Shown one piece after another: positions 33,284-42,044 of a DNA stretch of 64,000 nt (positions are counted from its first letter, which is position 1; each line of letters opens with the position of its first letter). The notes below the pieces were generated by a model that saw nothing but the letters and a program-made list of their open reading frames with translations, made no database searches and was not told where the DNA came from. This stretch comes from VRUE01 sp963805475 (GTDB lineage: Bacteria; Actinomycetota; Thermoleophilia; Solirubrobacterales; 70-9), in NCBI GenBank assembly GCA_963805475.1, contig CAWDUO010000002.1, forward strand, positions 124,001 to 188,000, written 5' to 3'. The position numbers were made by a program, and so were the translations under genes.

Positions 33284-35500
33284 CTACTGCGCCGCGGGCG
33301 CCCCCTGGTCGAGGCCGTGGGTCGTCTTCTCCCAGTAGAACGGGTTGCTGAACAGCTGCAGGAAGCCGCGCCAGGCGGCGAGCGACATCAGCCCCCAGTA
33401 GAGCGGCGAGAGCAGCGCGTACTTGGTCAGGTCGTCGTAGCCGCGCCGGGCGGCCGAGATCACGCCCAGGTAGAGGAAGACGAAGTTGCCGATGAACAGC
33501 TGCGCGGCGGCGACGTAGTAGACGTAGCTCGGGAAGAGGTCGGAGATCACCCCGACTTTGGTCAGGAAGAAGACCGTCGTCAGCCCCCAGAAGATCGGGT
33601 TGATCAGGAAGATGAAGGTGCCTCCGATCAGCAGCTGGATCGAGAGGAAGCCCTTGAGGCCGAACTCGCTCATCAGCCGGAACGGATGACGCACCGAGAC
33701 CAGCCAGGTCTGGATGTAGCCCTTGATCCAGCGCGAGCGCTGCCGCACCCAGTTGTCGAGCTGCGAGTTGGCCTCCTCCAGCGTCGAGGAGTCCATCATC
33801 GCGGTGCGGTAGCCGCGCTTGTAGAAGCGCAGGCCGATCTCGGCGTCCTCGGTGACGTTGAACGGGTCCCAGCCGCCGACCTCGAGCAGGCGGTCGCGCC
33901 GAATGTGGTTGGAGGTGCCGCCGAGCGGGATCGGATCCTTGCGCCGGTCGAGCCCCGGCAGCACCAGATCGAAGAGCATCGCGTACTCGATCGAGAACCA
34001 GCGGGTCAGCAGGTTCTGGTCCTGGTTGAAGTAGTTGAGCCTGGCCTGCACGCAGGCGAGCTTCTCGTCGCCGTGGCGGAACATCAGCACAGCTTTCTTC
34101 AGCTGGTCGGGTTCCGGGCGGTCCTCGGCGTCGTAGATCGTCACGAGCTCGCCTTCGGCGCCGATCAGACCGTAGTTGCAGGCCTTGGGCTTGGTCTTCG
34201 GCAGCGATTCCGGCACGATCACCAGCTTGAAGTGAGGGCGCAGGTCGAGCGCTTCGACCGCCTCTATCGTTTCGAGGTCGTCCTCCTCGCAGAGCAGCCG
34301 CACGTCGAGCTTGGTGCGCGGGTAGTCGAGCGCTTCGATCCCCTTGGTCAGCTGGCCGATCACCTCGGCCTCCTGGTACAGCGGGATCAGGATCGTGTAC
34401 ATGGGCAGCGTGCGCTCGTCCAGCTCGGCGACGTCGACTTCCTCGATCGTCACTTCGAAGTCGTGCGCCAGCGCCGAGTAGCCGGCGGCGATCTTGTAGA
34501 ACGAGGTCGCCAGGTAGAAGATCGTCGCCGCGCCGCAGAGGCCGATCAGGGTCGGCAGCGGGAACAGCACGACCAGCAGCAGAACCCCGAGCGCCAGCAG
34601 GAGGAAGAATGCTTTCTGCATGCCGGTGACGGTCAGTTTGGCCGAGACCTCGGGCGCCACGACGAGCAGGTGGGACTGCGCGGTCTCGGTGTATTCGCTC
34701 TCGTGGATCGAGTAGAGCAGCTCGTCGAGCGAGTTCGGCGAGGCGAGGAAGGTGCGCAGCTCCAGGTCCGTGTAGCCGCGGATCTCCTCCAGCGCCTCCT
34801 CGCCGAGCGGGTCCGAGACGGCGACGAAGACGGTGTCCTCGCCGGCCGCGATCGGCACGCAGCGCAGCCGCCGGCAGACCTCCTCGGGAAGGATGTCGTG
34901 CGGCGCCTCGGCGGGATCGAACTCGGTCAGGTCGACGATCGGGATCTGGAGCCGCTGCGAGAGCGCGTCGAGCAGCGAGTCGGGGGCGATCGCGCCGCTG
35001 CCTACCAGCACCTCGCCGATCCGGCTGCCGGTCCGTTCCTGCTCGGTGACCGCTTCGCGGATCTGCTCCTCGGAGACGAGCCCGCGGGTGGCCAGCATGT
35101 CGCCGAGCCGCGGCGGTATGGCGAGGCCCAGCTCCAGCAGGGAGCCGGTGTCGAGCATCACGCCTTCGTGCGGCACCGCCTGCGCGCCCGGGTCGTCGAA
35201 CACCGCTTCGACGGTCCGCGCCACCTCGGCCGGTTCGGCGCGCAGCCAGCGGACCTTGTGCGTGGTCGCCGCGGCGACGGCCTCGCGGGTCACCGGGTCG
35301 TCGGGTTCGCCCGCGGCCACCGTGATCGCGTTCTCGATGAAGGCGATCGCGATCACGTTGTAGCGGCGGCAGAGCCACTCCGGCAGGAACTGCGCCGCGA
35401 GCGGGCTGACCGTGTTCAGCCCCTCCGTGACGCCGGTCTGGGAGTCGCTGACGACCAGCCGCAGGCCGAGGTCGCCGAGATTCGGGTCGTTAGCGGTCAA
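33284..35500 (-). CDS. MshEN-domain GT2 glycosyltransferase (NfrB/BcsA-like synthase), glycan operon A
   Basis: The 738-aa protein has a degenerate GspE_N-type domain (about 30-105). A MshEN domain follows (131-183) with two 24-residue motifs starting RLGDMLATRG and RIGEVLVGSG, five residues apart. A further beta domain (185-265) leads to two membrane segments (about 297-340). The GT2 core has DAED (457-460), TED (550-552) and QRSRW (587-591), followed by four or so more membrane segments. MshEN domains of this form bind c-di-GMP. E. coli NfrB combines the same parts in another order. I infer a c-di-GMP-activated processive or polyprenyl-linked glycan synthase in the inner membrane. It overlaps the upstream membrane protein gene by 11 bp. 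Confidence 0.86.
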   Translation of the reverse strand: MTANDPNLGDLGLRLVVSDSQTGVTEGLNTVSPLAAQFLPEWLCRRYNVIAIAFIENAITVAAGEPDDPVTREAVAAATTHKVRWLRAEPAEVARTVEAVFDDPGAQAVPHEGVMLDTGSLLELGLAIPPRLGDMLATRGLVSEEQIREAVTEQERTGSRIGEVLVGSGAIAPDSLLDALSQRLQIPIVDLTEFDPAEAPHDILPEEVCRRLRCVPIAAGEDTVFVAVSDPLGEEALEEIRGYTDLELRTFLASPNSLDELLYSIHESEYTETAQSHLLVVAPEVSAKLTVTGMQKAFFLLLALGVLLLVVLFPLPTLIGLCGAATIFYLATSFYKIAAGYSALAHDFEVTIEEVDVAELDERTLPMYTILIPLYQEAEVIGQLTKGIEALDYPRTKLDVRLLCEEDDLETIEAVEALDLRPHFKLVIVPESLPKTKPKACNYGLIGAEGELVTIYDAEDRPEPDQLKKAVLMFRHGDEKLACVQARLNYFNQDQNLLTRWFSIEYAMLFDLVLPGLDRRKDPIPLGGTSNHIRRDRLLEVGGWDPFNVTEDAEIGLRFYKRGYRTAMMDSSTLEEANSQLDNWVRQRSRWIKGYIQTWLVSVRHPFRLMSEFGLKGFLSIQLLIGGTFIFLINPIFWGLTTVFFLTKVGVISDLFPSYVYYVAAAQLFIGNFVFLYLGVISAARRGYDDLTKYALLSPLYWGLMSLAAWRGFLQLFSNPFYWEKTTHGLDQGAPAAQ

Positions 35501-35735
35501 CTTCGACGCGGTCCTCGGAGTCGGGGGCGGAGTCCTCGGGGGGCGTTTCGGGCGGCGCGGGCGCGGTCTCGGCTGCGTCGGGGGAGCTGCCGCGCTGGCT
35601 GACCGCCAGCGCGATCAGGCCGACCACGACGACGGCCAGCGGCACGACGAGGAAGGCGCTGAAGAAGATCGCGAAGAGGGCGATCGCGAGGGTGACGACG
35701 ATGATCGCCTCGCTCGCCCGGCTGCCGCCGCTCAT
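35490..35735 (-). CDS. Small two-segment membrane protein, glycan operon A
   Basis: The 81-aa protein has two adjacent hydrophobic segments (about 9-48) followed by a Pro/Glu/Asp-rich acidic tail. The ATG overlaps the coiled-coil gene stop (ATGA). The equivalent position in glycan module B holds a 57-aa membrane protein of like topology. It is probably an accessory or scaffold subunit of the synthase. No named family recognised. Confidence 0.72.
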   Translation of the reverse strand: MSGGSRASEAIIVVTLAIALFAIFFSAFLVVPLAVVVVGLIALAVSQRGSSPDAAETAPAPPETPPEDSAPDSEDRVEVDR

Positions 35736-36703
35736 GCCAGGCGGGTGCTCGTCCCGCCGCCGTTAGCGAGTTGCGAGTGCGCCTCCGGGTGGGTGAGCGA
35801 GATCGCGAGGCTGTCTTCGGAGGACTCGGTGACGTCGAAGGCGAGCGGCAGCGAGTGGCGCAGCCCGGCGATCAGCTCTGTGCCGTCGTCGAGCCTGACG
35901 TCGAGCACCGCCTCGCGGCCGAGCAGCTGGCGCAGGGTGACCTCGCGGACCCCGGAGATGCGCAGCAGCGCCGTCTCGACCACCGAGACGACCGTCAGGT
36001 TGGCGAGCGCGGCGACGGTCAGCGAGACCGTCCGCACCTGCGTAACGGCGGCGTCCTGCCGCTGCTCGGGGGGGGCGACGTAGGGGGGCGGCGGCGGCTC
36101 GGTCGCCTGGGCCTGGACGAAGCCGGCCGAGATCTCCAGCGGCGGCGTCGGCTGTTGCTGCGGCTGCGCGGGGGGCGGAGGGGGCTGCTGCTGGGTTGGG
36201 GCCTGAGGCTGCTGCTGCGGCGGTGGGGCGGCCGGAGGTTGCTGCGGCGAGGGGGCCTCGGGCGGCGGCGGCGCGTACGCGATCGGTGGAGGCGGCGGAG
36301 GAGGTGGCGGAGCGACCTGTTCGCGCACGCTCTGCCGCTGCGCCATCAGGCGGCCGCCGATCTCGTCCAGCCGCTGGCCCATCGCGGAGATCCGCACGGT
36401 GAAGCCGTCGGCGCTCTCGCGCAGCTCGGCGACGATCAGCGCCGCCGCGTCCAGTTCGCGGCGCGCTTCCGCAAGCACCATCTCCAGTTCGCGATTCACG
36501 ACGTCGTCTTCCTGTCGCATGTCAGGAGGGTAGCTCTCCTGTGCCTCGGGCTCGGCTTGCGGCGGCGGAGTCGGCTCGGCCCTGGGCGGCATCGGAGCGG
36601 GGGGAGGAGAGGGCTCCGCCGCCCGGGCCGCCCTCGCCGCTTTGGCGCCGCCGGTCAAGCGCCAGGCGATCTCGTTGATGACCCGATCGATGATGCTTTC
36701 CAT
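35732..36703 (-). CDS. Pro-rich coiled-coil protein with C-terminal ferredoxin-like-fold domain, first gene of glycan operon A
   Basis: The 323-aa protein starts at an ATG with a GAGGAGAGG Shine-Dalgarno. Residues 1-75 are basic then Pro/Ala-rich. A coiled coil follows (about 70-125, RELEMVLAEARRELDAAALIVAEL), then a very Pro/Gln-rich linker (130-230). A C-terminal beta-alpha-beta domain (about 245-323) reads TVRTVSLTV-like strand, ALANLTVVSVVETALLRI helix, GVREVTLRQLLGREAVLDVRL. The protein in the same place of module B has a coiled coil and the same kind of C-terminal domain. The layout resembles DivIVA-like or scaffold proteins that position envelope enzymes. Function inferred only from context. 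Confidence 0.7.
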   Translation of the reverse strand: MESIIDRVINEIAWRLTGGAKAARAARAAEPSPPPAPMPPRAEPTPPPQAEPEAQESYPPDMRQEDDVVNRELEMVLAEARRELDAAALIVAELRESADGFTVRISAMGQRLDEIGGRLMAQRQSVREQVAPPPPPPPPPIAYAPPPPEAPSPQQPPAAPPPQQQPQAPTQQQPPPPPAQPQQQPTPPLEISAGFVQAQATEPPPPPYVAPPEQRQDAAVTQVRTVSLTVAALANLTVVSVVETALLRISGVREVTLRQLLGREAVLDVRLDDGTELIAGLRHSLPLAFDVTESSEDSLAISLTHPEAHSQLANGGGTSTRLA

Positions 36704-36834
36704 TGCGGCTACCTCTCCTCGCGGGCGGCCTCGCGGCCTCCCAAGGTGGTGAGAGCGCGACTGTACTTCCGCTGCCGGACGAAATTCGCACTTTCCGCGG
36801 GCGCGGCGCGGGCGCGCGGCGCGGGCGAGGTCGG

Positions 36835-38571
36835 TCAGGGGATCGAGAAGCGCCGCTCGCAGCCGTTGGCGGTGTCGTGGCCGCCGCCGCCGATGCAGCG
36901 GTCGTAGCCCCCCTCGCCGTCGAGGAAGTCGTTGCCGCCGCGCCCGAGCAGGGTGTTGGAGCCGTTGTCGCCGTAGAGGCGGTCGGGCCCGGTGGAGCCC
37001 TCGATCTTCTCCGTGCTGGCGCTGATGTGACCGTCGTCGCAGCCACCGGCGCCGGGGTCCGAGACGCTCCCCCCGATCTGCGCCTGCACGACGATGCCGC
37101 TGTTGCGGACGCGGGCGAAGGAGGCGCTGTCGTTGCCCCCCGGGCCGCCGTCGAAGACGTCGCCGTCGCACGGCTGCCCGCCGACCATCAGGTCGGAGCC
37201 GGGGCCGCCCAGCATCGTCGCGGCGCCGCTCGGTTTGCGCGGGTGGGAGGTGTTGACGCCGTAGAGGACGTCGTCGCCGCCGTCGCCGGAGAGCGTGTCC
37301 GGCGCCCCGTCTTCGCCCGCGTAGATCACGTCGGGGCCCGGCCCGCCGCTGATCTGGTCGGAGCCGGGGCCGCCGTCGAGGGTCGTGCCGACTTTGGGCG
37401 AGGTGCCGATCAGCGTGAGCGTGTCGTCGCCGGGCCCCATCGAGGCGAGGATGCCGGTCGCCTGGCCTGTGCAGGAGACGCTGCTCGGCGAGCTGGGGGC
37501 GCAGTTGCCCGATTCCGGGCTGCCGGGGACGACCGTCGTGCCGCCGCCGCCTTCGGCGCTGAAGCCGCCGCCGCTCTGCCGCACGGTCACTTCGTCGCCG
37601 CCGCTGGTTCCGGTGACGACGAAGCTCGAGGTTTCGTCGATGCTCTGCAACAGCTCGACCGCCACCGCGTGGCCGCCGCCGACCGCGGGGCCGCATGAGT
37701 TCTCGGAGGCGAAGCCGCCGCCGCACTGATCGCTGCCCGGCCCGCCGTAGGCGTCGTCGCCGGGGCCCGAGCTCTCCAGGCGGTCGTCGCCGGGGCCGCC
37801 GTCGAGGCGGTTGGCCGCCGAGTCGCCGGTCAGCGTGTCGCCGCCGGTGCCGCCCAGCACGTCCTCGATGCCGGTCAGGTGCTCGGACACCGAGCCGTGC
37901 ATCGTGCCGCTGCCCAGGTTGACGTCGATCGCGACGCTTTCGTTCGCGTAGGAGGCGACGTCGTGTTCCCCGGGGCCCCCGTCGACCGCGTCGATCCCGG
38001 TGCCGCCGACGACCACGTCGTAGTTGCCCGGCCCGCCCGAGACTTCCTTCTCGTCGCCCGGCCCGCCGTCGACGTAGTCGCGGTCGCCGGGCCCGCCGTC
38101 GACCCGGTCGTTGCCGTTTTCGCCGAAGACCTTGTCGCTGCCGCCGCCGCCCTGGAGCTCGTCCGAGCCGCGTTCGCCGTGCAGCTCGTCGTCGCCGGCG
38201 CCGCCGTCGAGCCGGTCGTTGCCTTTGTAGCCGTAGAGCTTGTCGTCGCCGCCTTCGCCGGCCAGCCGGTCGGAACCGCGTTCGCCGTAGATCGTGTCGT
38301 CGCCGGGGCCGCCGCAGATCGTGTCGTTGCCGCCCTCGCCGTAGATCGTGTCGTTGCCGCCGCCGGCATAGATCACGTCGGGCGCCTTGCTGCCATGGAT
38401 GACGTTGTTGCCGCCGCCGCCCACGATCGTCGCCTTCTTGCCCATGCAGCTGACCGCGGCGCTGCCGCCGGCGGTGGCGAGAGCGAGCAGGACGACGGCC
38501 GCGGCGACGAACGTCGCCGCCGAGACTCCGAGCCTGTCTCGACGCTCCCTCTGCCGCATCGGAGACGACAT
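36835..38571 (-). CDS. Secreted calcium-binding RTX-like repeat protein
   Basis: The 578-aa protein has a signal-type N-terminus (about 17-40) and then glycine/aspartate nonapeptide repeats of the GGxGxDxLx class, for example GGGNDTIYGEGGNDTICGGPGDDTIYGE-like runs broken by less regular segments. Repeats cluster at 55-290 and 410-570. Such repeats form Ca-binding parallel beta-rolls in secreted or surface proteins. Several Cys residues (for example CMGKK, ENSC) are unusual for RTX proteins. I start at the ATG at 38571; one more in-frame ATG lies at 38619. It lies 131 bp upstream of glycan operon A on the same strand and divergent from hipBA. Confidence 0.85.
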   Translation of the reverse strand: MSSPMRQRERRDRLGVSAATFVAAAVVLLALATAGGSAAVSCMGKKATIVGGGGNNVIHGSKAPDVIYAGGGNDTIYGEGGNDTICGGPGDDTIYGERGSDRLAGEGGDDKLYGYKGNDRLDGGAGDDELHGERGSDELQGGGGSDKVFGENGNDRVDGGPGDRDYVDGGPGDEKEVSGGPGNYDVVVGGTGIDAVDGGPGEHDVASYANESVAIDVNLGSGTMHGSVSEHLTGIEDVLGGTGGDTLTGDSAANRLDGGPGDDRLESSGPGDDAYGGPGSDQCGGGFASENSCGPAVGGGHAVAVELLQSIDETSSFVVTGTSGGDEVTVRQSGGGFSAEGGGGTTVVPGSPESGNCAPSSPSSVSCTGQATGILASMGPGDDTLTLIGTSPKVGTTLDGGPGSDQISGGPGPDVIYAGEDGAPDTLSGDGGDDVLYGVNTSHPRKPSGAATMLGGPGSDLMVGGQPCDGDVFDGGPGGNDSASFARVRNSGIVVQAQIGGSVSDPGAGGCDDGHISASTEKIEGSTGPDRLYGDNGSNTLLGRGGNDFLDGEGGYDRCIGGGGHDTANGCERRFSIP

Positions 38572-38648
38572 TCTATCGCCCTGAGTGGCGGAGGGCTTAT
38601 TGAGTGATAGATCATTCAATAGTTCGGTTATGGGCTAGTCTATCGACC

Positions 38649-38978
38649 ATGTCAAGGGCGACAAGGCCGCTTTTCCCGCAGACGCAACGCCGCGCCGAGG
38701 CGCTCGGCGAGCGCCTGCGGCTGGCCCGTCTGCGGCGGCGCATGTCGCTCGCCGACCTGGCTGCGCGGGTCGGCGCGAGCCGCGGCACCCTGTCTAGGCT
38801 CGAGCGGGGCGACCTCGCGACCAGCGTCGGGCTGCTGGCGCGGGTGCTCGCGGTGCTCGGCCTCGAAGAGGACCTCGACCAGCTCGCCCGCGACGACGAG
38901 CTCGGCCAGCGGATGCAGGACGTGCGCCTGCGCCGCCCCCGAAGGCCCAGCAAGCCGAGGCGCTCCGATGAGCGATAG
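38649..38978 (+). CDS. hipB: HipB-type XRE antitoxin
   Basis: The 109-aa protein has a helix-turn-helix (LGERLRLARLRRRMSLADLAARVGASRGTLSRLERGD) near its centre and a basic C-terminal tail (RLRRPRRPSKPRR). Followed with an 11-bp overlap by a HipA kinase, it should neutralise the toxin and autoregulate the pair. The start region is AT-rich, with possible half-sites GATAGA (38609) and TCTATC (38639). Confidence 0.88.
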   Translation: MSRATRPLFPQTQRRAEALGERLRLARLRRRMSLADLAARVGASRGTLSRLERGDLATSVGLLARVLAVLGLEEDLDQLARDDELGQRMQDVRLRRPRRPSKPRRSDER

Positions 38979-40212
38979 CCGGGACAGCGTGGTGGTCCAG
39001 CTGGACGCCCCCGAGCTCGGTCCCTCGCGGGTCGTGGGAGCGCTGTACCGCGAGCGCGCCGGGTCGAAGAGCGTCATCTCGTTCGAATACGAGCCCGACT
39101 GGGTCGCGGGCCCGTCCTCGTTCTCGATCGATCCCCAGCTGCCGCTCTTCGAGGGCGAGCAGCACCCGCCGGCCCTTCCCGGAGTCTTCACCGACGCCGC
39201 CCCCGATCGCTGGGGGCGCACTCTCCTGGAGAGGCGGGAGGCGGCGGAGGCGCGGCGCCAGGGGAGGGCGCCGCGTCAGCTGGACGACTGGGACTTCCTC
39301 GTCGGAGTGAGCGACCGGACGCGGATGGGCGCGTTGCGTCTCGTCCGTCCGACCGATCGCGCCTTCGTCGACGACCGGCCGCTGGCGGTGCCGCCCCGCG
39401 CACAGCTGCGCGACCTCGAGCGCTGGGCGCGCGAGCTGGAGCACGGCCTGCCCGCGGACACGAGCGACGAGGATCGGTGGATCGCGTCCCTGATCGCCCC
39501 GGGCAGCTCTCTCGGAGGGGCGCGGCCGAAGGCGAGCTTCGTCGGCGAGGACGGCGCGCTGTGGATCGCCAAGTTCCCGTCCCGGGACGACCGCCACGAC
39601 GTCGGAGGGTGGGAGTACGTGGTTGCCCTCCTGGCCGCCGAGGCCGGGATCGAGACGCCGGAGGCGAGGCTGTTGAAGCTGGGCTCGGTGTACGGGACCT
39701 TCTGCGCCAAGCGCTTCGACCGGACGGGGGAGGGACGGCGCCTCTACGCATCGGCGATGACGCTGGCCGGGAAGCGCGATCGGGAGGCGGCGAGCTACCT
39801 GGACGTGGCGCGGGCGATAGTCGACCACGGCGACCCGGGCGCGATCGAGGCCGACCTGGGGCAGCTGTTTCGCCGCGTGGTCTTCAACGTGCTCGTCGCG
39901 GATCGCGACGACCATCTCCGCAACCACGGTTTTCTGCGGACCGCCCGAGGCTGGCGATTGGCGCCGGCGTTCGACGTCAACCCCGCCCCGCAGACGGCCG
40001 AGCACAGCCTGGCGCTCGACGACTCCCTCAGGACGCCGGACCTCGACATCGTGCGCGAGACCGCACCTCTCTACCGGTTGTCCGCCGAGCGTGCCGGGGA
40101 GGTCATCGCCGAGGTCGGCCGCGCGGTGTCGAGATGGCCCGCCGTGGCTCGCGACAACGGCGTCTCTCGCGATGAGGTCGACCGCCTTTCGGCGGCGTTC
40201 CGGGAGCCCTGA
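38968..40212 (+). CDS. hipA: HipA-type Ser/Thr kinase toxin
   Basis: The 414-aa kinase of the HipA family; the E. coli member phosphorylates glutamyl-tRNA synthetase and causes dormancy. The N-terminal subdomain (GALYRERAGSKSVISFEYEPDW) precedes SSLGGARPKASF, the nucleotide-loop motif. The catalytic loop is VADRDDHLRNHGFL, and the Mg-binding Asp lies in LAPAFDVNP. All key residues are present, so it should be active. It forms a standard hipBA operon between the RTX-like gene and the lysozyme-like gene. Confidence 0.9.
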   Translation: MSDSRDSVVVQLDAPELGPSRVVGALYRERAGSKSVISFEYEPDWVAGPSSFSIDPQLPLFEGEQHPPALPGVFTDAAPDRWGRTLLERREAAEARRQGRAPRQLDDWDFLVGVSDRTRMGALRLVRPTDRAFVDDRPLAVPPRAQLRDLERWARELEHGLPADTSDEDRWIASLIAPGSSLGGARPKASFVGEDGALWIAKFPSRDDRHDVGGWEYVVALLAAEAGIETPEARLLKLGSVYGTFCAKRFDRTGEGRRLYASAMTLAGKRDREAASYLDVARAIVDHGDPGAIEADLGQLFRRVVFNVLVADRDDHLRNHGFLRTARGWRLAPAFDVNPAPQTAEHSLALDDSLRTPDLDIVRETAPLYRLSAERAGEVIAEVGRAVSRWPAVARDNGVSRDEVDRLSAAFREP

Positions 40213-40281
40213 GGCGGCGAGCGGGGCGCATGTCGCCTCGATCCTGTCCTGCCGCCGGACCCAACCGGCATCATGTAGGGG

Positions 40282-41325
40282 ATGCGCCGTCCCTCGATCT
40301 CCCGCCCGTCGCTCTCCGTCGTCCTGGTCGCGCTGATGGTCGCCGCCTTCACCGGCACGGCCGTCGCCGCGGTCGTGATCGGCGTCGGCCCGGCGCGGCC
40401 TGTCGCCGGCCCCGGGCTGGCCAAACAGGACAGGGAGCAGAGCGACGAATTCGGCGCCAGCCTCAAGCCGGTCGGCTGGACGCCGCTGACCAGCGCCGAA
40501 GCGGCCCAGCGCGTGCGCCCCTCGCCGTGGGAGCCGCGGCCGCAGAACTACGCCGCCAACCACACAGTGCCGAGCCCGGCCGAGCTGGCCGAATGGCAGG
40601 CGCAGAGCAAAATGCCCTACGCCGGCCTGGTCAACGGCCAGTTCAGGGGCACGACCCCCGAGATCATCGAATGGGCGGCGATCAAGTGGGGGCTGCCGAC
40701 CGAAGTCCTGCGCGCCGTCGCCGCCCTGGAGACCTGGTGGGACCAGTCCTTCGTCGGCGACAGCGGCGACTCCTACGGCATCTTCCAGGTGCGCCGCCCC
40801 TACCACTGCTTCGGCGAATGCGCGATCGCCCGCGACTCCACCCCCTTCGTCGCCGACTACTACGGCGGCATCATCCGCGCCTACTACGACGGCTCGATGA
40901 CCTGGCTGAACAACCCCGATGTGGCGGCCGAGAACGGCGCCCCCTACACCGCCGGCGACTTCTGGGGCAGCGTAGGCGCCTGGCGCGACGGCCGCTGGCA
41001 CACCGCCTTCAACGAAGAATACGTAGCCAAAGCCAAAGCCAACCTGGCCGAAAAGCCCTGGACGCAGCCGAACGGTTCGTGGGGCAGTAGGGCGCGCTGC
41101 GCCTCGCTAGTCTCGGCGATGCGGACTCGATGGATCTGCGTGTCGGACAAGCGGGCGGGGAACGAGTGGGCCGGACTCTCCGTCGCATGGGGCTCGGGCG
41201 GCTCTCGACCGCGTTGCGTCCGCGCGACAACGCTCGGGTCGTCCTGCTGCACGGCGTCGACTCGGGTGAAATACCCAGCCTGCGCTTCCTTCTCGAGCGC
41301 TTGCTCGAGCTGCGAAGCCCCCTGA
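40282..41325 (+). CDS. Secreted lysozyme-like/transglycosylase protein with probable read-through C-terminus
   Basis: A signal peptide (SVVLVALMVAAFTGTAVAAV) is followed by a lysozyme-like fold. IIEWAAIKWGLPTEVLRAVAALETWWDQSFVGDSG has the helix and catalytic-type Glu, and SYGIFQVRRPYH is the typical SLT-type segment. It probably trims peptidoglycan or another glycan. Sense ends near KPWTQPNGSWG (about 41085). The remaining 80 residues are Ser/Cys/Arg-rich and overlap the deacetylase gene by 196 bp. The original stop was therefore probably lost at the edge of the low-GC island. GTC/ATG context: the ATG follows TAGGGG. Confidence 0.72.
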   Translation: MRRPSISRPSLSVVLVALMVAAFTGTAVAAVVIGVGPARPVAGPGLAKQDREQSDEFGASLKPVGWTPLTSAEAAQRVRPSPWEPRPQNYAANHTVPSPAELAEWQAQSKMPYAGLVNGQFRGTTPEIIEWAAIKWGLPTEVLRAVAALETWWDQSFVGDSGDSYGIFQVRRPYHCFGECAIARDSTPFVADYYGGIIRAYYDGSMTWLNNPDVAAENGAPYTAGDFWGSVGAWRDGRWHTAFNEEYVAKAKANLAEKPWTQPNGSWGSRARCASLVSAMRTRWICVSDKRAGNEWAGLSVAWGSGGSRPRCVRATTLGSSCCTASTRVKYPACASFSSACSSCEAP

Positions 41326-42004
41326 CGCCGACGGACTTCCTCCGGATGTGTACCGATCCCAGCGTGACGTGGGAGGGGGGGAGCAGTTCACGATCACGTT
41401 TGACGACGGTCTGCTGTCGAGCTACGAGGCGACGCAAGCGGTGCTCGATCCTCTCGGGTTGAAGGCGGCGTTCTTCGTACCTACGGCGATCCTTGAGTTG
41501 AAGTCGGATGAGGAGATGCGGTCGTTTTGCGTCGAAAACCTGCAATTGGGCGCGGGCATCGGCTCTGAGCAGTCGCGCTTCATGTCGCGTCAACACCTCC
41601 TCGATCTGCGTGATCGTGGCCATGCGGTCTTTCCCCATACGCACAGCCACGAGCCGCTGACGAGAATTCGAACCTCGGAGGCAGTCGACCGCGAGTTGCG
41701 CTTGCCGCGAGCGATACTCGAGGACCTTCTTCAGGAACCGGTGACCGCGCTTGCCTTGCCTTACGGCGACGACCGCTCGGTCGGCTCAGATGGGTTTCGA
41801 GCCGTCGAACGGATCTACGACGCCTGCTTCACATCGATTCCCGGCGTCAACTCTTCTAGAACCGACCCTTACCTGTTGCGCCGCGACGACCTTCACCCTC
41901 ATGATCCCGTAGACCATGTTGTCAACCTCTGCGAGGGCGTTCTCGACATCCCCTACGACGCCAAGATGTGGCGCCTGCGGTGGCGTTCGGCTCACGCTCA
42001 CTAG
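41130..42004 (+). pseudogene. Polysaccharide deacetylase-like protein, frameshifted at a poly-G run
   Basis: Two frames make one protein. The first is LRRMGLGRLSTALRPRDNARVVLLHGV to DPSVTWEGG; the second is EQFTITFDDGLLSSYEATQAVLD to the TAG at 42004. One extra G in the run at 41375-41381 joins them (about 291 aa). TFDDG is the metal/catalytic motif of carbohydrate esterase 4, and FPHTHSHEPL provides the His ligands. It would remove N- or O-acetyl groups from a surface glycan. As sequenced only a 218-aa second-half ORF from 41348 is open. Codon use is clearly less GC-biased than in genes to the left. Confidence 0.75.
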
Positions 42005-42044
42005 AAAGAGAACCTTCTGGTGGGCAGCATAGACTGCCGGGCTC

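Noticed and set aside
31404..35378. 1324-codon minus-strand open frame
   Set aside because: Only its downstream part from the ATG at 33266 has protein-like sequence (GT-C). The upstream part is out of frame with the MshEN-GT2 gene.
36850..38400. Possible DNA tandem repeat or CRISPR-like array
   Set aside because: The periodicity comes from glycine/aspartate nonapeptide repeats in the coding sequence; there are no constant repeats with unique spacers.
38609..38644. GATAGA/TCTATC half-sites as a HipB operator
   Set aside because: The 24-bp spacer and 6-bp arms do not match the known HipB site well enough to list as a feature.
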